64,000 nt of DNA from Clostridium tagluense (lineage in GTDB: Bacteria; Bacillota; Clostridia; Clostridiales; Clostridiaceae): contig NZ_BHYK01000003.1 in the NCBI RefSeq assembly GCF_003865095.1, positions 211,493 through 275,492 of the forward strand. Reading direction: 5' to 3'. Numbering within the stretch: the stretch's first letter is position 1; every line of letters begins with the position of its first letter. This document shows positions 1 to 10,020 of the stretch, one piece after another. Under the pieces are notes generated by a model, which was not told the DNA's origin, did no database searches, and saw only the letters and a list, made by a program, of their open reading frames with translations. The position numbers and the translations under genes are program-made.

Positions 1-300
1 AACGGCACCTACAGCATAGCCAGCACCAATAGTTGCAAGTCCTGTAGAAAGTCCAGCTGCTAAATATCCAAGTCCTGCAGCAGGGTTTGCAGCTACCGCC
101 ACCGCACCGTGAGCTACGCTTGGAATATTTACTATTAAGGCCCCCATCATAACTGGTATAAATACACCTAAGTTTATTTTAAGAGCTTTTTTAATTTTTT
201 GTCTACCTAAAACATTTATCTTACTTTGCTCAACAACTCCATAAGTAATAGTAGCTATAACAACACAAAATGTTAACATTAATAATATAGTCATAATCAT
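1..300 (-). CDS. ntpK: V-type ATP synthase subunit K (proteolipid), 3' end cut off
   Basis: Partial gene: 100 codons read from ATG at 300 to the window edge. The product begins with a hydrophobic helix, then a basic loop, then a second segment very rich in Gly and Ala (PAAGLGYLAAGLSTGLATIGAGYAVGA, in pieces), as expected for the 16-kDa proteolipid that forms the membrane rotor ring. A GGAGG lies just upstream; ATG at 294 has the better spacing and is an alternative start. It follows subunit I on the same strand, the usual order in clostridial V-ATPase operons. Remaining subunits presumably lie beyond the left edge. Confidence 0.85.
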   Translation of the reverse strand, partial: MIMTILLMLTFCVVIATITYGVVEQSKINVLGRQKIKKALKINLGVFIPVMMGALIVNIPSVAHGAVAVAANPAAGLGYLAAGLSTGLATIGAGYAVGAV

Positions 301-379
301 TATTCCTCCCTCTAATATCAAGTGTATTAACTTGCACACTTGTTAACTTTAAATAATGAACACATACTTTTTATATGCG

Positions 380-2347
380 TTACTTAAGTTTAATTTTCAC
401 AGGTTCAAAACTAACCCCGGCACCTTCATAATACTTACTGAATAATTCATAGTACTCAAGTCTTAATCCTTGTATAAATACTATGAGCCCTTCAAGGCAT
501 ATAATTACTATATTCCCAAGTATCAGTATTAGCACAGAAGCAAATCCGCTTTTAGTCATAGAAGCCATAGCAGAAAATGCAACAAATAAACCAACGTGAT
601 TTAAGGCAAAGGCACCTACCCTTATAAATGACAGGGTATTAGAAAACATAGATAGTAGCGTTTCTACTACCTCAAAACTTGATTCTATAAAATAATCCTT
701 AGCTCCATCTTCAAATAATATTTTTTTACCTAAAATAATATTTGCCAGCGGCTGCTTTAACAATATCAATAATAAAAAGAAAATAAAATATATTATCCAA
801 ATAGTTATTGGTAATAATGGTTTCTTATAAACTACAGATACTATTAATGTTAAAGCTCCAATATAGAACATAAAACCTGCTAGTCCTTCTTTTCCAAAAA
901 GTCCACGTTCTAAGTCTTTCCGCCTTAAACTGTTAGTAATTCCTAATATAAAAGCTAAAATAAGAAAACCGCATCCACATATTATTGCCACAATTAATAT
1001 GTCATTAATATCTTCCATGGGTCTAATTAGAAGGGCTGGGATTACTGTTTCAGAGCCAAATACACTTCCATATAAAAATCCAAATACTATAGAACTTATC
1101 CCAAGTCTTTCAAAAACTCCGCCTAAATTATTTTTACCTAGCTTATTCTTTAGCAAAAACCCAGCTAATAACAATACTAATCCTTGGCCTGCATCTCCAA
1201 ACATAGCACCAAACATTAATGTATATGTTATTGCAAAAAACATGGTAGGGTCTATTTCACCATAACTAGGGACACCATACATGAAAACCATACTCTCAAA
1301 AGGTTTGAATAATTTATTATTTATAAGCATTGTTGGTGGAGCTACATCTTTATTCGTTCTTTCGTTAGGATCTTTTTCAATGGTCAATATTCTACCATCA
1401 AAACTCAAAAGTAGCTCATTAAATTTGTCCATAAAACTTTTAGGTATCCAACCTGAAAGATAAAAAAATTCATTTGTACAAGCCGCACTTTTTTTTATTT
1501 CTCCTGACTTTTGCTCTAATTCATAACTCTTTTGAATATTTTTTATAGTTTCATAATTTTCATCTAGGAAATTGCTAAGTTGTTTTTTAATTTTCACTGT
1601 AGATTGCTCCGCCTCATTTATTTCCGCGGAAACTATCGCTGACACATCTCTTGGAACCCCCGTATAATGCTCAGGTACTAGAATTTTTTCGCAATTTGCA
1701 GATTTAAAAATTCTTTCCGCCTCTACGAGCAAAAGTATTGGAGTGAATGCTATAAATATAACAGAATCCTTTTCTTCATAGACAGATTGAATTATTGAGG
1801 GTATATTTTCATAATTTGCTTTTACTTTAAGCATGTTTTCCTTTGGCACTTTGTATAATCCCATTTGAAAATTTTTCATAGTAGTAATATCTTCCATAGG
1901 GAGAGATACATTCTTTAAAAATTCTAATGCCTCATAAGTGTTTTTAAGATATTGCTGTTTTTCTTTTGAATCCTCCAGTTCTGTGCTTAAAACCTTATAT
2001 TTGCCATAGACTGACTCTAGTTCTGTTTCCATTGTATCAAAGTCAAAAATAACCTGGCCAGCGTACTCAAGGCTTTTACCAAAGATCTTTTGAGCATCCT
2101 TAAGCTTCTCAATATATTTTAAACTTATATTATATTCTTTATCATATAAGTAAGGTCTTATATAGTTTACATCCATTAAAGCCTCTATATTATCCGTGGA
2201 AGTTTTCAGTACAAAGTCTGACGAGTTTATTTCTTGCAAAGCACTTACCGGTTGCATACAGCCTTCTAGTGCTAACATTTTAGTCAGTTTATCAAAATCC
2301 TTAATAGCCCCAACCAAATTAACCATATGCATTTTTTCTATAGACAC
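380..2347 (-). CDS. ntpI: V-type ATP synthase subunit I
   Basis: 655-residue stator subunit of the V-type ATPase, homologous to the a subunit. The N-terminal half is hydrophilic with heptad-like coiled-coil stretches. From about residue 365 the protein is a series of about seven hydrophobic helices, including the conserved SFIRVGAFALNH segment whose Arg is the expected ion-path residue. Translation probably starts at GTG 2347, which sits behind GGAGGTGA. It lies 38 bases after the subunit C gene and 80 before subunit K, so it is co-transcribed with them. The coupled ion (H+ or Na+) cannot be decided here. Confidence 0.93.
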   Translation of the reverse strand: MSIEKMHMVNLVGAIKDFDKLTKMLALEGCMQPVSALQEINSSDFVLKTSTDNIEALMDVNYIRPYLYDKEYNISLKYIEKLKDAQKIFGKSLEYAGQVIFDFDTMETELESVYGKYKVLSTELEDSKEKQQYLKNTYEALEFLKNVSLPMEDITTMKNFQMGLYKVPKENMLKVKANYENIPSIIQSVYEEKDSVIFIAFTPILLLVEAERIFKSANCEKILVPEHYTGVPRDVSAIVSAEINEAEQSTVKIKKQLSNFLDENYETIKNIQKSYELEQKSGEIKKSAACTNEFFYLSGWIPKSFMDKFNELLLSFDGRILTIEKDPNERTNKDVAPPTMLINNKLFKPFESMVFMYGVPSYGEIDPTMFFAITYTLMFGAMFGDAGQGLVLLLAGFLLKNKLGKNNLGGVFERLGISSIVFGFLYGSVFGSETVIPALLIRPMEDINDILIVAIICGCGFLILAFILGITNSLRRKDLERGLFGKEGLAGFMFYIGALTLIVSVVYKKPLLPITIWIIYFIFFLLLILLKQPLANIILGKKILFEDGAKDYFIESSFEVVETLLSMFSNTLSFIRVGAFALNHVGLFVAFSAMASMTKSGFASVLILILGNIVIICLEGLIVFIQGLRLEYYELFSKYYEGAGVSFEPVKIKLK

Positions 2348-2385
2348 AAAATCACCTCCTGCGCTTTTATATGGTAGTTAACAAT

Positions 2386-3426
2386 TTATAACGTGACAGA
2401 AACATAATTAATACCTTCACTCATATCCATGTCATATCTTTTTTGTTCTATTATAGAAATAATATCTCTTATTTCAATCCTATAAACAACAAGATAACTT
2501 ATAACCATACTAATATTAGTTTTATTTTCTCTAAGAATTTTTTTAAAATATTTTTTTTGAAATTCACGTTCTCGTTTTTCAATTAAATTATAATCATCCT
2601 TTTCATATATGGATGCATAGGGCGTTTTTTCTAATATATTGTTGAATTCCTCTATATTATTTATATAACAAAGCTGTTTAAGTTTTTCCTTTGAAAGCTT
2701 ATATCCATTATAGATAGTATAGTTAAACAGTTCCTCTGGAGATATCTTGTAAAAAGTCTTTCCCCTATATATCCAGCCCAAATTTAAAAGGTCTGCTTCA
2801 AGGCTCATTACACTATATACTACTTCTTTGTTCTCCTTATCTAAATGCTTAAGTTCCCGGCGTATTGACGTAAAATAAACAAAATCAAGTTCAGTTTCAA
2901 TTCTAAACAAACCTTTTGTACTTGTATCTTTAGCTAAATTTTTTAAACTCTTATAATATATGCTACCTTTTAACCCATCTATTACATCTTCTACGCTTTT
3001 TAAAGCTAATAAGTAATCATAATCTACTTTATTTAAGGAACTTCTGGCAATTAGTTTTTTGTCTATTTCCTCACCGCTAAGGCCTAAATATTTACCCCTT
3101 AAAATTACTTTTAAATCTTCTATTTCCCATCTTATAAAAAAAGTTTTTACGAGACTTCTATATTCACCATCAAAATAATTTATAAATTTACTATAAGTAC
3201 TTATGTAATACTTATGTAAAATAACCTCTAAATCACCCCGATGAATTTTCTCTAAATTGTACGCTTCTAAAAGTTCACCATAGCTAGTTTCCTCTTTTAA
3301 TACTTTAAGAGTGCTTTTAAGGTCTTTACAATTTAGTAATTTTGAGTACTGATCTAAGCTCAGCATCTTTCCCATCATTGCCTTTACTTTAGTATTTATA
3401 GCACTAAACTTAACAACACTTCCCAT
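2386..3426 (-). CDS. ntpC: V-type ATP synthase subunit C
   Basis: 346-residue protein of the V-ATPase C/AC39 (d subunit) family, which forms the central-stalk cap linking the rotor ring to the A3B3 head. The N-terminal stretch (AINTKVKAMMGKML) and the mostly helical, Tyr- and Lys-rich body with repeated REFQKKYFKKIL-type helices are typical. AGGGGTGA precedes the ATG. It starts 13 bases after the end of the small H-type subunit gene, in the V-ATPase operon. Confidence 0.9.
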   Translation of the reverse strand: MGSVVKFSAINTKVKAMMGKMLSLDQYSKLLNCKDLKSTLKVLKEETSYGELLEAYNLEKIHRGDLEVILHKYYISTYSKFINYFDGEYRSLVKTFFIRWEIEDLKVILRGKYLGLSGEEIDKKLIARSSLNKVDYDYLLALKSVEDVIDGLKGSIYYKSLKNLAKDTSTKGLFRIETELDFVYFTSIRRELKHLDKENKEVVYSVMSLEADLLNLGWIYRGKTFYKISPEELFNYTIYNGYKLSKEKLKQLCYINNIEEFNNILEKTPYASIYEKDDYNLIEKREREFQKKYFKKILRENKTNISMVISYLVVYRIEIRDIISIIEQKRYDMDMSEGINYVSVTL

Positions 3427-3438
3427 ATATTTTCACCC

Positions 3439-3753
3439 CTATAGTGACTTTATTATTCTATTAAATACTTCATCTACTATTTTCAATTTATTAATTTGAT
3501 ATTTGGCATTAATATCATTTAATCCTTCTTCCTTTTCTTTTATTATGTTTTCAGCTCTATTATCTGCCTTAGTTATTTTTTCATTACTTATAGTACTCTT
3601 AATAATTTTAGATTCTTCTTCAAAGTTACTCCTCATATCTAGTATTGTTTTTTCAAGTTCATCTTGTTTTTCTTTTATCAGTTCATCAATGCCCTTTCTA
3701 TACCTTTCAGCATCTTTGTCTATACTCATTACTTTATTCATTACAAATTCCAA
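3439..3753 (-). CDS. ntpH: V-type ATP synthase subunit H/G-like stalk protein
   Basis: Small, charged, helical protein (104 residues from the preferred start) with long Lys/Glu-rich stretches, fitting the peripheral-stalk coiled-coil subunit (H in bacteria, G in eukaryotes). The open frame extends to an ATG at 3786 that has no ribosome binding site. TTG at 3753 sits behind GGGGGTGA at good spacing and is preferred. It is the first gene of the visible V-ATPase operon, before subunits C, I and K. Assignment rests on size, composition and position more than on motifs. Confidence 0.75.
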   Translation of the reverse strand: MEFVMNKVMSIDKDAERYRKGIDELIKEKQDELEKTILDMRSNFEEESKIIKSTISNEKITKADNRAENIIKEKEEGLNDINAKYQINKLKIVDEVFNRIIKSL

Positions 3754-4062
3754 AGCATCACCCCCAATATTTTTAAAATAATACATCGATTTGTTTTTTT
3801 TCTAGAATTTTGAAATAACCATTCTTCCATTATAGACTCTTTCAATACTAATGTCGAAAGCTATTTTTGACATTATTCAAGCATTTAGTAATGAATTTGA
3901 ACGCCCTTACAATATATTCAGTAGTTAGCTAACCTTACCTGTGTTTATCTCGCATACTCACATATAAAAATCCCGGCCTTAAACTATACCTTTTTATTAA
4001 CTAGCTGATGTAGTATAATTAAGTACTATTGCTAAATAAATTTATTACTAAAGGAGGTACTT

Positions 4063-4344
4063 ATGAAAGATAACATAGAAGAAACTGAAGGTAACGTATT
4101 AAACTATCTTTATGAAAATAAAGCTGCATCACCACAAAGTGTAGCAAAAATAAAGTTAGGTATTAATTTAGGTAAAGGTAAGGGTGATCTTAGATTATTT
4201 AAGGCATCACTTGAATCACTAATTAATAAGAAGTTTATAAAAAAACAAGAGGACAGAGGAAATTATAAAATTAATGACACTGGAATAGAGCATATCGAAG
4301 GAACTGTAGATATCGTAGAAACTGAGAATATTCAGGGAAATTAA
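4063..4344 (+). CDS. small winged-helix-like protein
   Basis: 93-residue protein read opposite to its neighbours. It has an AAAGGAGGT site before the ATG, a TATAAT box at 4014-4019 and a strong terminator right after the stop, so it is very likely a real single-gene transcript. Residues 8-75 read like a winged helix-turn-helix: helix, SPQSVAKIKLGI recognition-type turn, then a wing-like RGNYKINDTG stretch. The C-terminus is acidic. I do not recognise a named family; a small transcription regulator is an inference. It separates the V-ATPase operon from the selenocysteine locus. Confidence 0.75.
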   Translation: MKDNIEETEGNVLNYLYENKAASPQSVAKIKLGINLGKGKGDLRLFKASLESLINKKFIKKQEDRGNYKINDTGIEHIEGTVDIVETENIQGN

Positions 4345-4367
4345 AAAAGAGCCTAAGGCTCTTTTTT
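4344..4367 (+). terminator. rho-independent terminator of the 4063-4344 gene
   Basis: The hairpin AAAAGAGCC-TAA-GGCTCTTTT runs into a T tract immediately after the stop codon. Confidence 0.9.
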
Positions 4368-4374
4368 GTATAAT

Positions 4375-4417
4375 AAAAAGCGGCCCAGATAACATAAAAA
4401 ATTATGTATCTAAGCCG
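4375..4417 (-). terminator. terminator downstream of selC
   Basis: On the minus strand a long stem pairs CGGCTTAGATACATAA with TTATGTTATCTGGGCCG around a T-rich loop and is followed by CTTTTTATT. It lies 17 bases after the 3' CCA of tRNA-Sec, so it probably ends that transcript. Confidence 0.75.
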
Positions 4418-4434
4418 CAATATGTCGATTTAAT

Positions 4435-4531
4435 TGGCGGGAATATGTGTGAATCGAACACACCCATCGTGGTATTAGCACGACAACACAGTTTTGAAGA
4501 CTGGCAGGCACACCAGCACCTATCTACTCCC
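4435..4531 (-). tRNA. selC: tRNA-Sec (anticodon TCA)
   Basis: 97-nt tRNA with encoded CCA. It has the features of selenocysteine tRNA: anticodon loop CTTCAAAA with TCA, an extended acceptor stem starting GGGAGTAG and ending TATTCCC, a long variable arm (about 20 nt) and a GTGTG-TTCGATT-CACAC T arm. It decodes UGA with SelB. The last base pair of the acceptor stem appears mismatched (G opposite A). It heads a compact locus with selB, selA and selD. Confidence 0.93.
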
Positions 4532-4620
4532 AGGAACATGCTAATTATAGCATATCTTATCACTATACTCAATAGCAATATGCATAATTTTGTCGAATGA
4601 ATTAATATTTAGTCCCTATT

Positions 4621-4727
4621 TTAACGACATTTCAGAAGGAAGTCCCCTACTTCTATAAGTGGGAGTAATATACTATAACAAAAATAAAATTTCAGTGAGC
4701 GGCTAAATTTCCTTCTGAAGTCGTTAA
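4621..4727. repeat. long inverted repeat between selC and selB
   Basis: Arms at 4621-4641 and 4709-4727 are reverse complements except for two extra bases in the left arm. The 67-nt interior holds a second hairpin at 4643-4664 (CCCCTACTT/AAGTGGG). There is no T tract at either side and no open frame inside. It could be a selB transcript element or a small mobile palindromic element. Confidence 0.7.
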
Positions 4728-4749
4728 TTACAGCATCGCAGATGATGCT

Positions 4750-6666
4750 TTAACTATCTTTATATAGTACTCTATCATTTTCTACTCTTTTTGTTAATTT
4801 TATGCTATCAAAATGTTCTAAAAGCGCTACTGCAAATTTTCGACTTGTGTCAAATACTCCTCTAGCGGTGGCTGCCGCTATGCTACCGTTTTCTTTAATG
4901 TAGTTACATACAATTGTTATTGAATTTTCATAATGCTCTTTTGTAAAAATACAATCCTCAGCTACTTTTATTAATTCTTCATTATCCATAAGGGAATCAA
5001 AAACCATCTTAAAGGTCTTTTTATCCTTTTCATTTATAGCTAAGTCATTGTATTTAGGGGTATTATACCTACCCTTATCATAAGCCGCAATAATGCTCTG
5101 TTTTAATTTTTCTTGCTCCACTGTATATTCTATCCTAAATCCGTATAAACATACAGATTTTTCATATATTTTTATAGCATTTCTATCTTCCATAAGCAAT
5201 AACATTTCATCATATGTTTTCTGCTTTATATTTTTTCCAAAAACCTTATTTTTTATTTCCTCTTTTGGCATACCACCCTTAAGTGGATTTTCTCTATGAT
5301 ACTTTATTAAGAGTTCCTCTATTTCCTCTATCTTTTGCTTTAGAAAACTCTTATGTATGTATATTGTCTTATCTAAAGATGTTAATTTAATTATTATATT
5401 ATCATCTACAAGTGTCTGTAATTTATCTTCTATGCCTTCTTCATTTTTTCCTAGTGCTTTTAAAATCACAGAAGCATCTGGATAATCCCCACTTAATTTG
5501 CTAAGAGTATTCTCTAAGATATTTTCAGTTTTACCGCTTTCTTTAATTTTAAGATCTTCTATATACTTTTCATTAAATCTTTTAGCCTTTTGCGCAGCAG
5601 GTTCAATAATAGTGCCCCCAGCTATAGTATGCATAGGTGAATAGCTTCTAATTACATATCTATCATTTCTTTGAGCATTTATAGGTTTTTCCAGTCTTAA
5701 TTGTACATAAGCACTTTCCCCTGGTGCTATTTCTTCTTTATCTAATATAACAACTCTACAAATGATTTCATCCGTTCCATGATATAATCTAACTCTCTGC
5801 CTATTAACTAGTGGTTTTTCTGCACTCTTTAGATAGTAAAGCGTACAATCTATTGAAAAAGAAGGCTCCATTATATTTAATTTAGAAACTACATCGCCTC
5901 TGCCTATTTCACTTAATTTTATATTAGCCAGGTTTATAGCACATCTTTGCCCTGCTTCTCCAAACTCCTCTGGTTTATCATGGATTTGAATGCCACGAAC
6001 CTTTGTAACTACCTTTGAAGGATATACTTCTACCGTATCTCCCACTTTTATTCTTCCACTTATTATTGTTCCAGTTACCACCGTTCCAAACCCACTTACA
6101 GAAAATACTCTATCCACAGGTAACCTAAAATGACCTTCCGTATCTTTACCAGAAACATCTTCTGTGGTTTTATCAATATCACTAACTAAGCCATCAAATC
6201 CCATTTTTGTTTTTGAGGATACTGCATGAATAGGTGCATCTTCTAAAAATGTGCCCTTAAATTCATCCCTTAAATCACCTTTAATCATTTCAATCCATTC
6301 AACATCAACCAAATCTGCTTTTGTAAGAACTATAATTCCCTTCTTAACATTTAGTAGTTGCAATATTTCAAAATGCTCTCTAGTTTGAGGCATAATACCC
6401 TCATCTGCTGCTATAACCAATAGAACCACGTCTATGCTACTTATTCCTGCTAGCATGTTTTTAATGAATTTTTCATGACCTGGAACGTCAATAAGTCCAG
6501 CTCTTCTGCCAGATGGTAAATCGAAATAAGTGAATCCTAAATTTATAGAGATACCTCTGTCCTTTTCTTCTTTTAAAGTATCTGTCTCCCTACCGGTTAA
6601 TGCTTTAATTAAGGTAGTCTTTCCATGATCTATATGCCCTGCCGTTCCTATAATAATATGCTTCAT
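4750..6666 (-). CDS. selB: selenocysteine-specific elongation factor SelB
   Basis: 638-residue translation factor that delivers Sec-tRNA to UGA codons marked by a SECIS hairpin. It has an EF-Tu-like GTPase domain (GHIDHGKTT P-loop near residue 10, DVPGHEKFI near 60, TKAD near 116), then beta-barrel domains II and III including RDVVSKLN-type strands. From about residue 380 to the end come four winged-helix repeats that bind the SECIS RNA. Length matches the family. It follows selA by 43 bases in the same direction. Confidence 0.97.
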   Translation of the reverse strand: MKHIIIGTAGHIDHGKTTLIKALTGRETDTLKEEKDRGISINLGFTYFDLPSGRRAGLIDVPGHEKFIKNMLAGISSIDVVLLVIAADEGIMPQTREHFEILQLLNVKKGIIVLTKADLVDVEWIEMIKGDLRDEFKGTFLEDAPIHAVSSKTKMGFDGLVSDIDKTTEDVSGKDTEGHFRLPVDRVFSVSGFGTVVTGTIISGRIKVGDTVEVYPSKVVTKVRGIQIHDKPEEFGEAGQRCAINLANIKLSEIGRGDVVSKLNIMEPSFSIDCTLYYLKSAEKPLVNRQRVRLYHGTDEIICRVVILDKEEIAPGESAYVQLRLEKPINAQRNDRYVIRSYSPMHTIAGGTIIEPAAQKAKRFNEKYIEDLKIKESGKTENILENTLSKLSGDYPDASVILKALGKNEEGIEDKLQTLVDDNIIIKLTSLDKTIYIHKSFLKQKIEEIEELLIKYHRENPLKGGMPKEEIKNKVFGKNIKQKTYDEMLLLMEDRNAIKIYEKSVCLYGFRIEYTVEQEKLKQSIIAAYDKGRYNTPKYNDLAINEKDKKTFKMVFDSLMDNEELIKVAEDCIFTKEHYENSITIVCNYIKENGSIAAATARGVFDTSRKFAVALLEHFDSIKLTKRVENDRVLYKDS

Positions 6667-6709
6667 ACAAGCAACATCCTTTCCATAAAAATATGGGCAT
6701 GCAAGTTAA

Positions 6710-8098
6710 TTATACATTTTGCATGCTTTTAAAAGCCTCTACAATAAGCCCATAATCTTTTTCGAATAGTGTCCTAAGGTCCATTATAACTTCATTATTA
6801 CTAATTCTTACAATTATAGCTACTTCATTCATCCGCAAAATCTCTTCTATTTGCTGCGCGCCGTAGCTTTCACTTTTTATTTTTATAACATAAGTTTCTA
6901 TTTTTTCTGTGGGCATGGAACCCCCACCAACCATTGAATAGTCATTATCTATAGTGAAAGTGAATTTATCAGTTTTATTTTGAAGCATTCTTTTTAGTTT
7001 TTTAGCGCTTTTCTTAAGTTCTTCTTTGTTACATAAAAGCATATTTAAAGTTGGTATATTTTTTATAGCCTCTGCTTCTTCTAAATAGTGTGCAAGCGTA
7101 CCTTCTAAAGCTGCCAAAGTCATTTTATCTATTCGGAGCGCCCTAGTTAATTGATTTTTCCTCATTCTATCAATATACTTCTTTTTTCCTACTATAATTC
7201 CAGCTTGAGGACCACCTAACATCTTATCTCCACTAAATGTTACTACATCTATACCCTTTTTTATACTTTCCTGAACTGTTGGCTCATAGACAAATCCATA
7301 TTTTGAAAAGTCTATTAGCACTCCACTTCCTATGTCTTCAACTACGGGTATATCTTTTCCATTTCCTAGCACTACTAAGTCTTCTATAGATACTTCCTCT
7401 GTAAAGCCCATAATCTTGAAATTGGAAGTATGTACTTTTAATAGTACTCCTGTATTTTCTGTAATATTATCCTCATAGTCGTATAAATGAGTTCTATTAG
7501 TTGTACCTACCTCTACTAGTTTAGCACCACTAAATTTCATAACTTCAGGAACCCTAAAAGACCCACCAATTTCAACTAATTGCCCTCTAGACACTATCGC
7601 TTCTTTTTCCCTACACAATGTATCTAGGGCAAGCATAACTGCTGCTGCATTGTTGTTTACCACCATAGCGGCCTCGCCGCCAGTTATTTTTATAAGAATG
7701 TCTTCTATATGTGAATATCTAGATCCCCTTTTGCCTTTTTCAATGTCATATTCAAGATTGTTATAATTCTCGGCAACATTAATTACACGATCTATTGCAT
7801 CCTTTGATAAAAGAGATCTACCTAAATTTGTATGAACCACAGTTCCCGTAGCATTTATAACTTTTCTAAGCTTTGGACTATTCTTTTTATTTAATAGTTT
7901 AATAGAATAGCTTATTACTTCTTCCTTGGTTAATGCTTGTATTTCATCATTTAAAATTGCTTTTCTATAAAGTTCTATAGCCTCTCTTAAAGAATCTAAT
8001 ACAAGAACTCTTATGTTACTTTCTAATTGCATCTTTATAGTTTCTTCTTGAAGAAGCTCATCTACTTTAGGTAAGCTTCTTAATAATTCTCTATTCAT
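6710..8098 (-). CDS. selA: L-seryl-tRNA(Sec) selenium transferase SelA
   Basis: 462-residue PLP enzyme that converts Ser-tRNA(Sec) to Sec-tRNA(Sec) using selenophosphate. The PLP lysine is expected at residue 292 in [13 protein letters not shown]. The N-terminal tRNA-binding domain, the [14 protein letters not shown] start of the fold and the [13 protein letters not shown] segment are all typical. A GGGGTGA site precedes ATG 8098. It lies between selD and selB, so one transcript can supply the whole pathway. Confidence 0.97.
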   Translation of the reverse strand: MNRELLRSLPKVDELLQEETIKMQLESNIRVLVLDSLREAIELYRKAILNDEIQALTKEEVISYSIKLLNKKNSPKLRKVINATGTVVHTNLGRSLLSKDAIDRVINVAENYNNLEYDIEKGKRGSRYSHIEDILIKITGGEAAMVVNNNAAAVMLALDTLCREKEAIVSRGQLVEIGGSFRVPEVMKFSGAKLVEVGTTNRTHLYDYEDNITENTGVLLKVHTSNFKIMGFTEEVSIEDLVVLGNGKDIPVVEDIGSGVLIDFSKYGFVYEPTVQESIKKGIDVVTFSGDKMLGGPQAGIIVGKKKYIDRMRKNQLTRALRIDKMTLAALEGTLAHYLEEAEAIKNIPTLNMLLCNKEELKKSAKKLKRMLQNKTDKFTFTIDNDYSMVGGGSMPTEKIETYVIKIKSESYGAQQIEEILRMNEVAIIVRISNNEVIMDLRTLFEKDYGLIVEAFKSMQNV

Positions 8099-8164
8099 GG
8101 TAATTCACCCCGCATTTATTTTGTTAAATCATCACCATAAGCCTTTCAGTATGGAGGGTTTTCT

Positions 8165-9193
8165 TTACTCCACAATTATATATTTATCTTGCAAAGGAAT
8201 TACTTCTCCAATAATTTGTGATTCTAATTCTAACTCATTTAATCTACTCATAAGTTTTGTCGCCTCAGCTTTTGTGCAAGATACTAAAAGACCACCTGAA
8301 GTTTGAGGATCAAATAATATATCCTCTAGCCACTCAGGTATGCCTCTAAGTTCATATTTACCCTCTATGTATGCTTTATTGTTATAGCTACCTGCAGGCA
8401 CTAGTCCCATCTTTGCATATTCTTTAGCTTCTTTTATGTATGGTATATTTTCTTTAAATAATTTGAAGCTTACATCTGATCCCTTAGCCATTTCATAGCA
8501 GTGGCCCATAATACCAAAGCCCGTTATATCCGTACAAGCACTTATCTCATGCTCCATAATAATTTCTCCAGCATATTTATTTAAAGTACTCATAACCAAA
8601 ACTGCAATGTCATAAGCTCCTTTTGAAGCGATTTCAGCTTTTATTGCGGTAGTAATTATTCCTGTACCCAAGGGCTTTGTTAAAATTAGAAGGTCCCCTA
8701 CATTACAGCCGTAATTTTTAAGCACCTTATCTGGATGTACTATGCCCATAACAGATAGACCGTATTTAGGTTCATCATCCTGTACTGAATGCCCACCTAT
8801 TACTATTGCTCCAGCTTCTATTACTTTATCTGCTCCACCTTTTAAAATTTGTCCAAGTATATCTATATTTAAACAATTAGGAAAACATACTATATTTAAA
8901 GCGAGTGTTGGTTTGCCTCCCATAGCATAAACATCACTTAATGAATTTGCTGCTGCTATTTGCCCAAAGATATAAGGGTCATCTACCACAGGTGTAAAAA
9001 AGTCTAAGGTTTGAATTACTGCAATTTCATCGCTTAACTTATACACTGCTGCATCATCTGAGGTTTCAATTCCAACAATCAAGTTTTCACTTTCCATTTT
9101 AGGTAATTTATCTAGTATCTTCGCCAAGGCCCCTGGCCCTATTTTCGCTGCTCAGCCAGAGGTTTTTGATAGTTCTGTAAGTCTTTTTTCCAT
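8165..9193 (-). CDS. selD: selenide, water dikinase SelD, itself a selenoprotein
   Basis: Makes selenophosphate from selenide and ATP. A reading stopped at UGA begins only at 9127, but the frame continues upstream through TGA at 9152-9154 to ATG 9193, which has an AGGAGGTTAAC site. Read through, the N-terminus is [14 protein letters not shown] followed by AAKIGPGAL, so selenocysteine (residue 14) sits exactly at the catalytic Cys/Sec position of the family. Total length is 342 residues. DDAAVYKL and the conserved GG(H) segments follow. An automatic gene caller would truncate this gene by 22 codons. Confidence 0.95.
9126..9154 (-). promoter_or_regulatory. bacterial SECIS-like hairpin after the selD UGA
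   Basis: Eleven bases after the in-frame TGA, AGGGCC pairs with GGCCTT around a three-base AGG loop. A short apical stem with G in the loop at this distance is the pattern read by SelB in bacterial selenoprotein mRNAs. Confidence 0.7.
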
Positions 9194-9221
9194 GTTAACC
9201 TCCTTGTAGCTCTCTGGGTCA

Positions 9222-9287
9222 GAAAACAATTATCAATTGTTTTCCCTCCTCGTAGTTCTCTCTAATTAGTAATAATTATTACTAATT
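9222..9287. repeat. two short palindromes between comEA and selD
   Basis: A hairpin at 9222-9244 (GAAAACAATT/AATTGTTTTC) and one at 9264-9287 (AATTAGTAAT/ATTACTAATT) lie in the 119-base gap upstream of selD. Neither has a clear T tract. They may end the comEA transcript or be AT-rich regulatory palindromes. Confidence 0.5.
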
Positions 9288-9312
9288 CTTCAAGATAATT
9301 TTATACCATTAG

Positions 9313-10020
9313 TCACTTTATGTCTACCTTATCTATAAATTTACTTAAGGTCTTTTCCCCAATACCATCTACTTTTCTTAACTCCTCTACAGACTTAAAT
9401 CCTCCGTTTTCTTCTCTATATTTAATTATCCCATCCGCTTTTGTATCTCCTATACCTGTAAGAGTCTTTAATTCTTCTTTATTTGCAGTGTTTATGTTAA
9501 CAATATCCTTCGCTACCTTAGAGCTTGAAACCGTAGAATCACTGCTTTTACTCTGGGACTTTTGCAGCTTATCTGCCTCACCCTTTTTATAAATCACAAT
9601 ACAATCTTCATCCTTTAGTTTTTGAGAAAGATTTGTAGCATAAAGGTCTGCATCTAGGGTAACACCTCCTGCTAGCTTTACAATGTCATTCACCCTACTT
9701 TCCTTTTTTATTTCATAGACCCCTGGACATGCTACCGCACCCTTTATGTCCACTTTAATATTACTATCTTCTACTGCATTTGATTGAACAGCTGCATTTG
9801 ATTGAAGTGCTATATTTGATTTTATAGTTGTATTTGATTTAGTGGCACTTTTATTTGCATCTTTTTTTTCTGAAGCTTTATCAGTTTCTACAAATATATC
9901 TTTATAATCTTTATCCTTAATGGATTCTTTTGGACCTGACATTGTATATCCAACAATTATAAATACAATGCTTATACATAGAATAACTATAGACCCAATT
10001 ATTTTTTCTTTATTTTTCAT
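9313..10020 (-). CDS. comEA: ComEA-family DNA-binding protein
   Basis: 235-residue membrane-anchored DNA receptor. Residues 8-27 form a membrane anchor. A Ser/Asn/Lys-rich linker with repeats of the SNxAxQSN type follows. An SLBB domain spans about 88-147 (VDIKGAVACPGVYEIK). A C-terminal double helix-hairpin-helix lies at about 170-235 (INTANKEELKTLTGIGDTKA). The domain order is exactly ComEA. No comEB or comEC is next to it, so a role in DNA uptake is inferred from the family only. Confidence 0.9.
   Translation of the reverse strand: MKNKEKIIGSIVILCISIVFIIVGYTMSGPKESIKDKDYKDIFVETDKASEKKDANKSATKSNTTIKSNIALQSNAAVQSNAVEDSNIKVDIKGAVACPGVYEIKKESRVNDIVKLAGGVTLDADLYATNLSQKLKDEDCIVIYKKGEADKLQKSQSKSSDSTVSSSKVAKDIVNINTANKEELKTLTGIGDTKADGIIKYREENGGFKSVEELRKVDGIGEKTLSKFIDKVDIK

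Noticed and set aside
9090..9095. TTGACA at 10090 as the dacF -35 box
   Set aside because: It is 40 bases from TATAAT, too far for a promoter; the extended -10 was kept instead. (Position refers to 10090-10095.)
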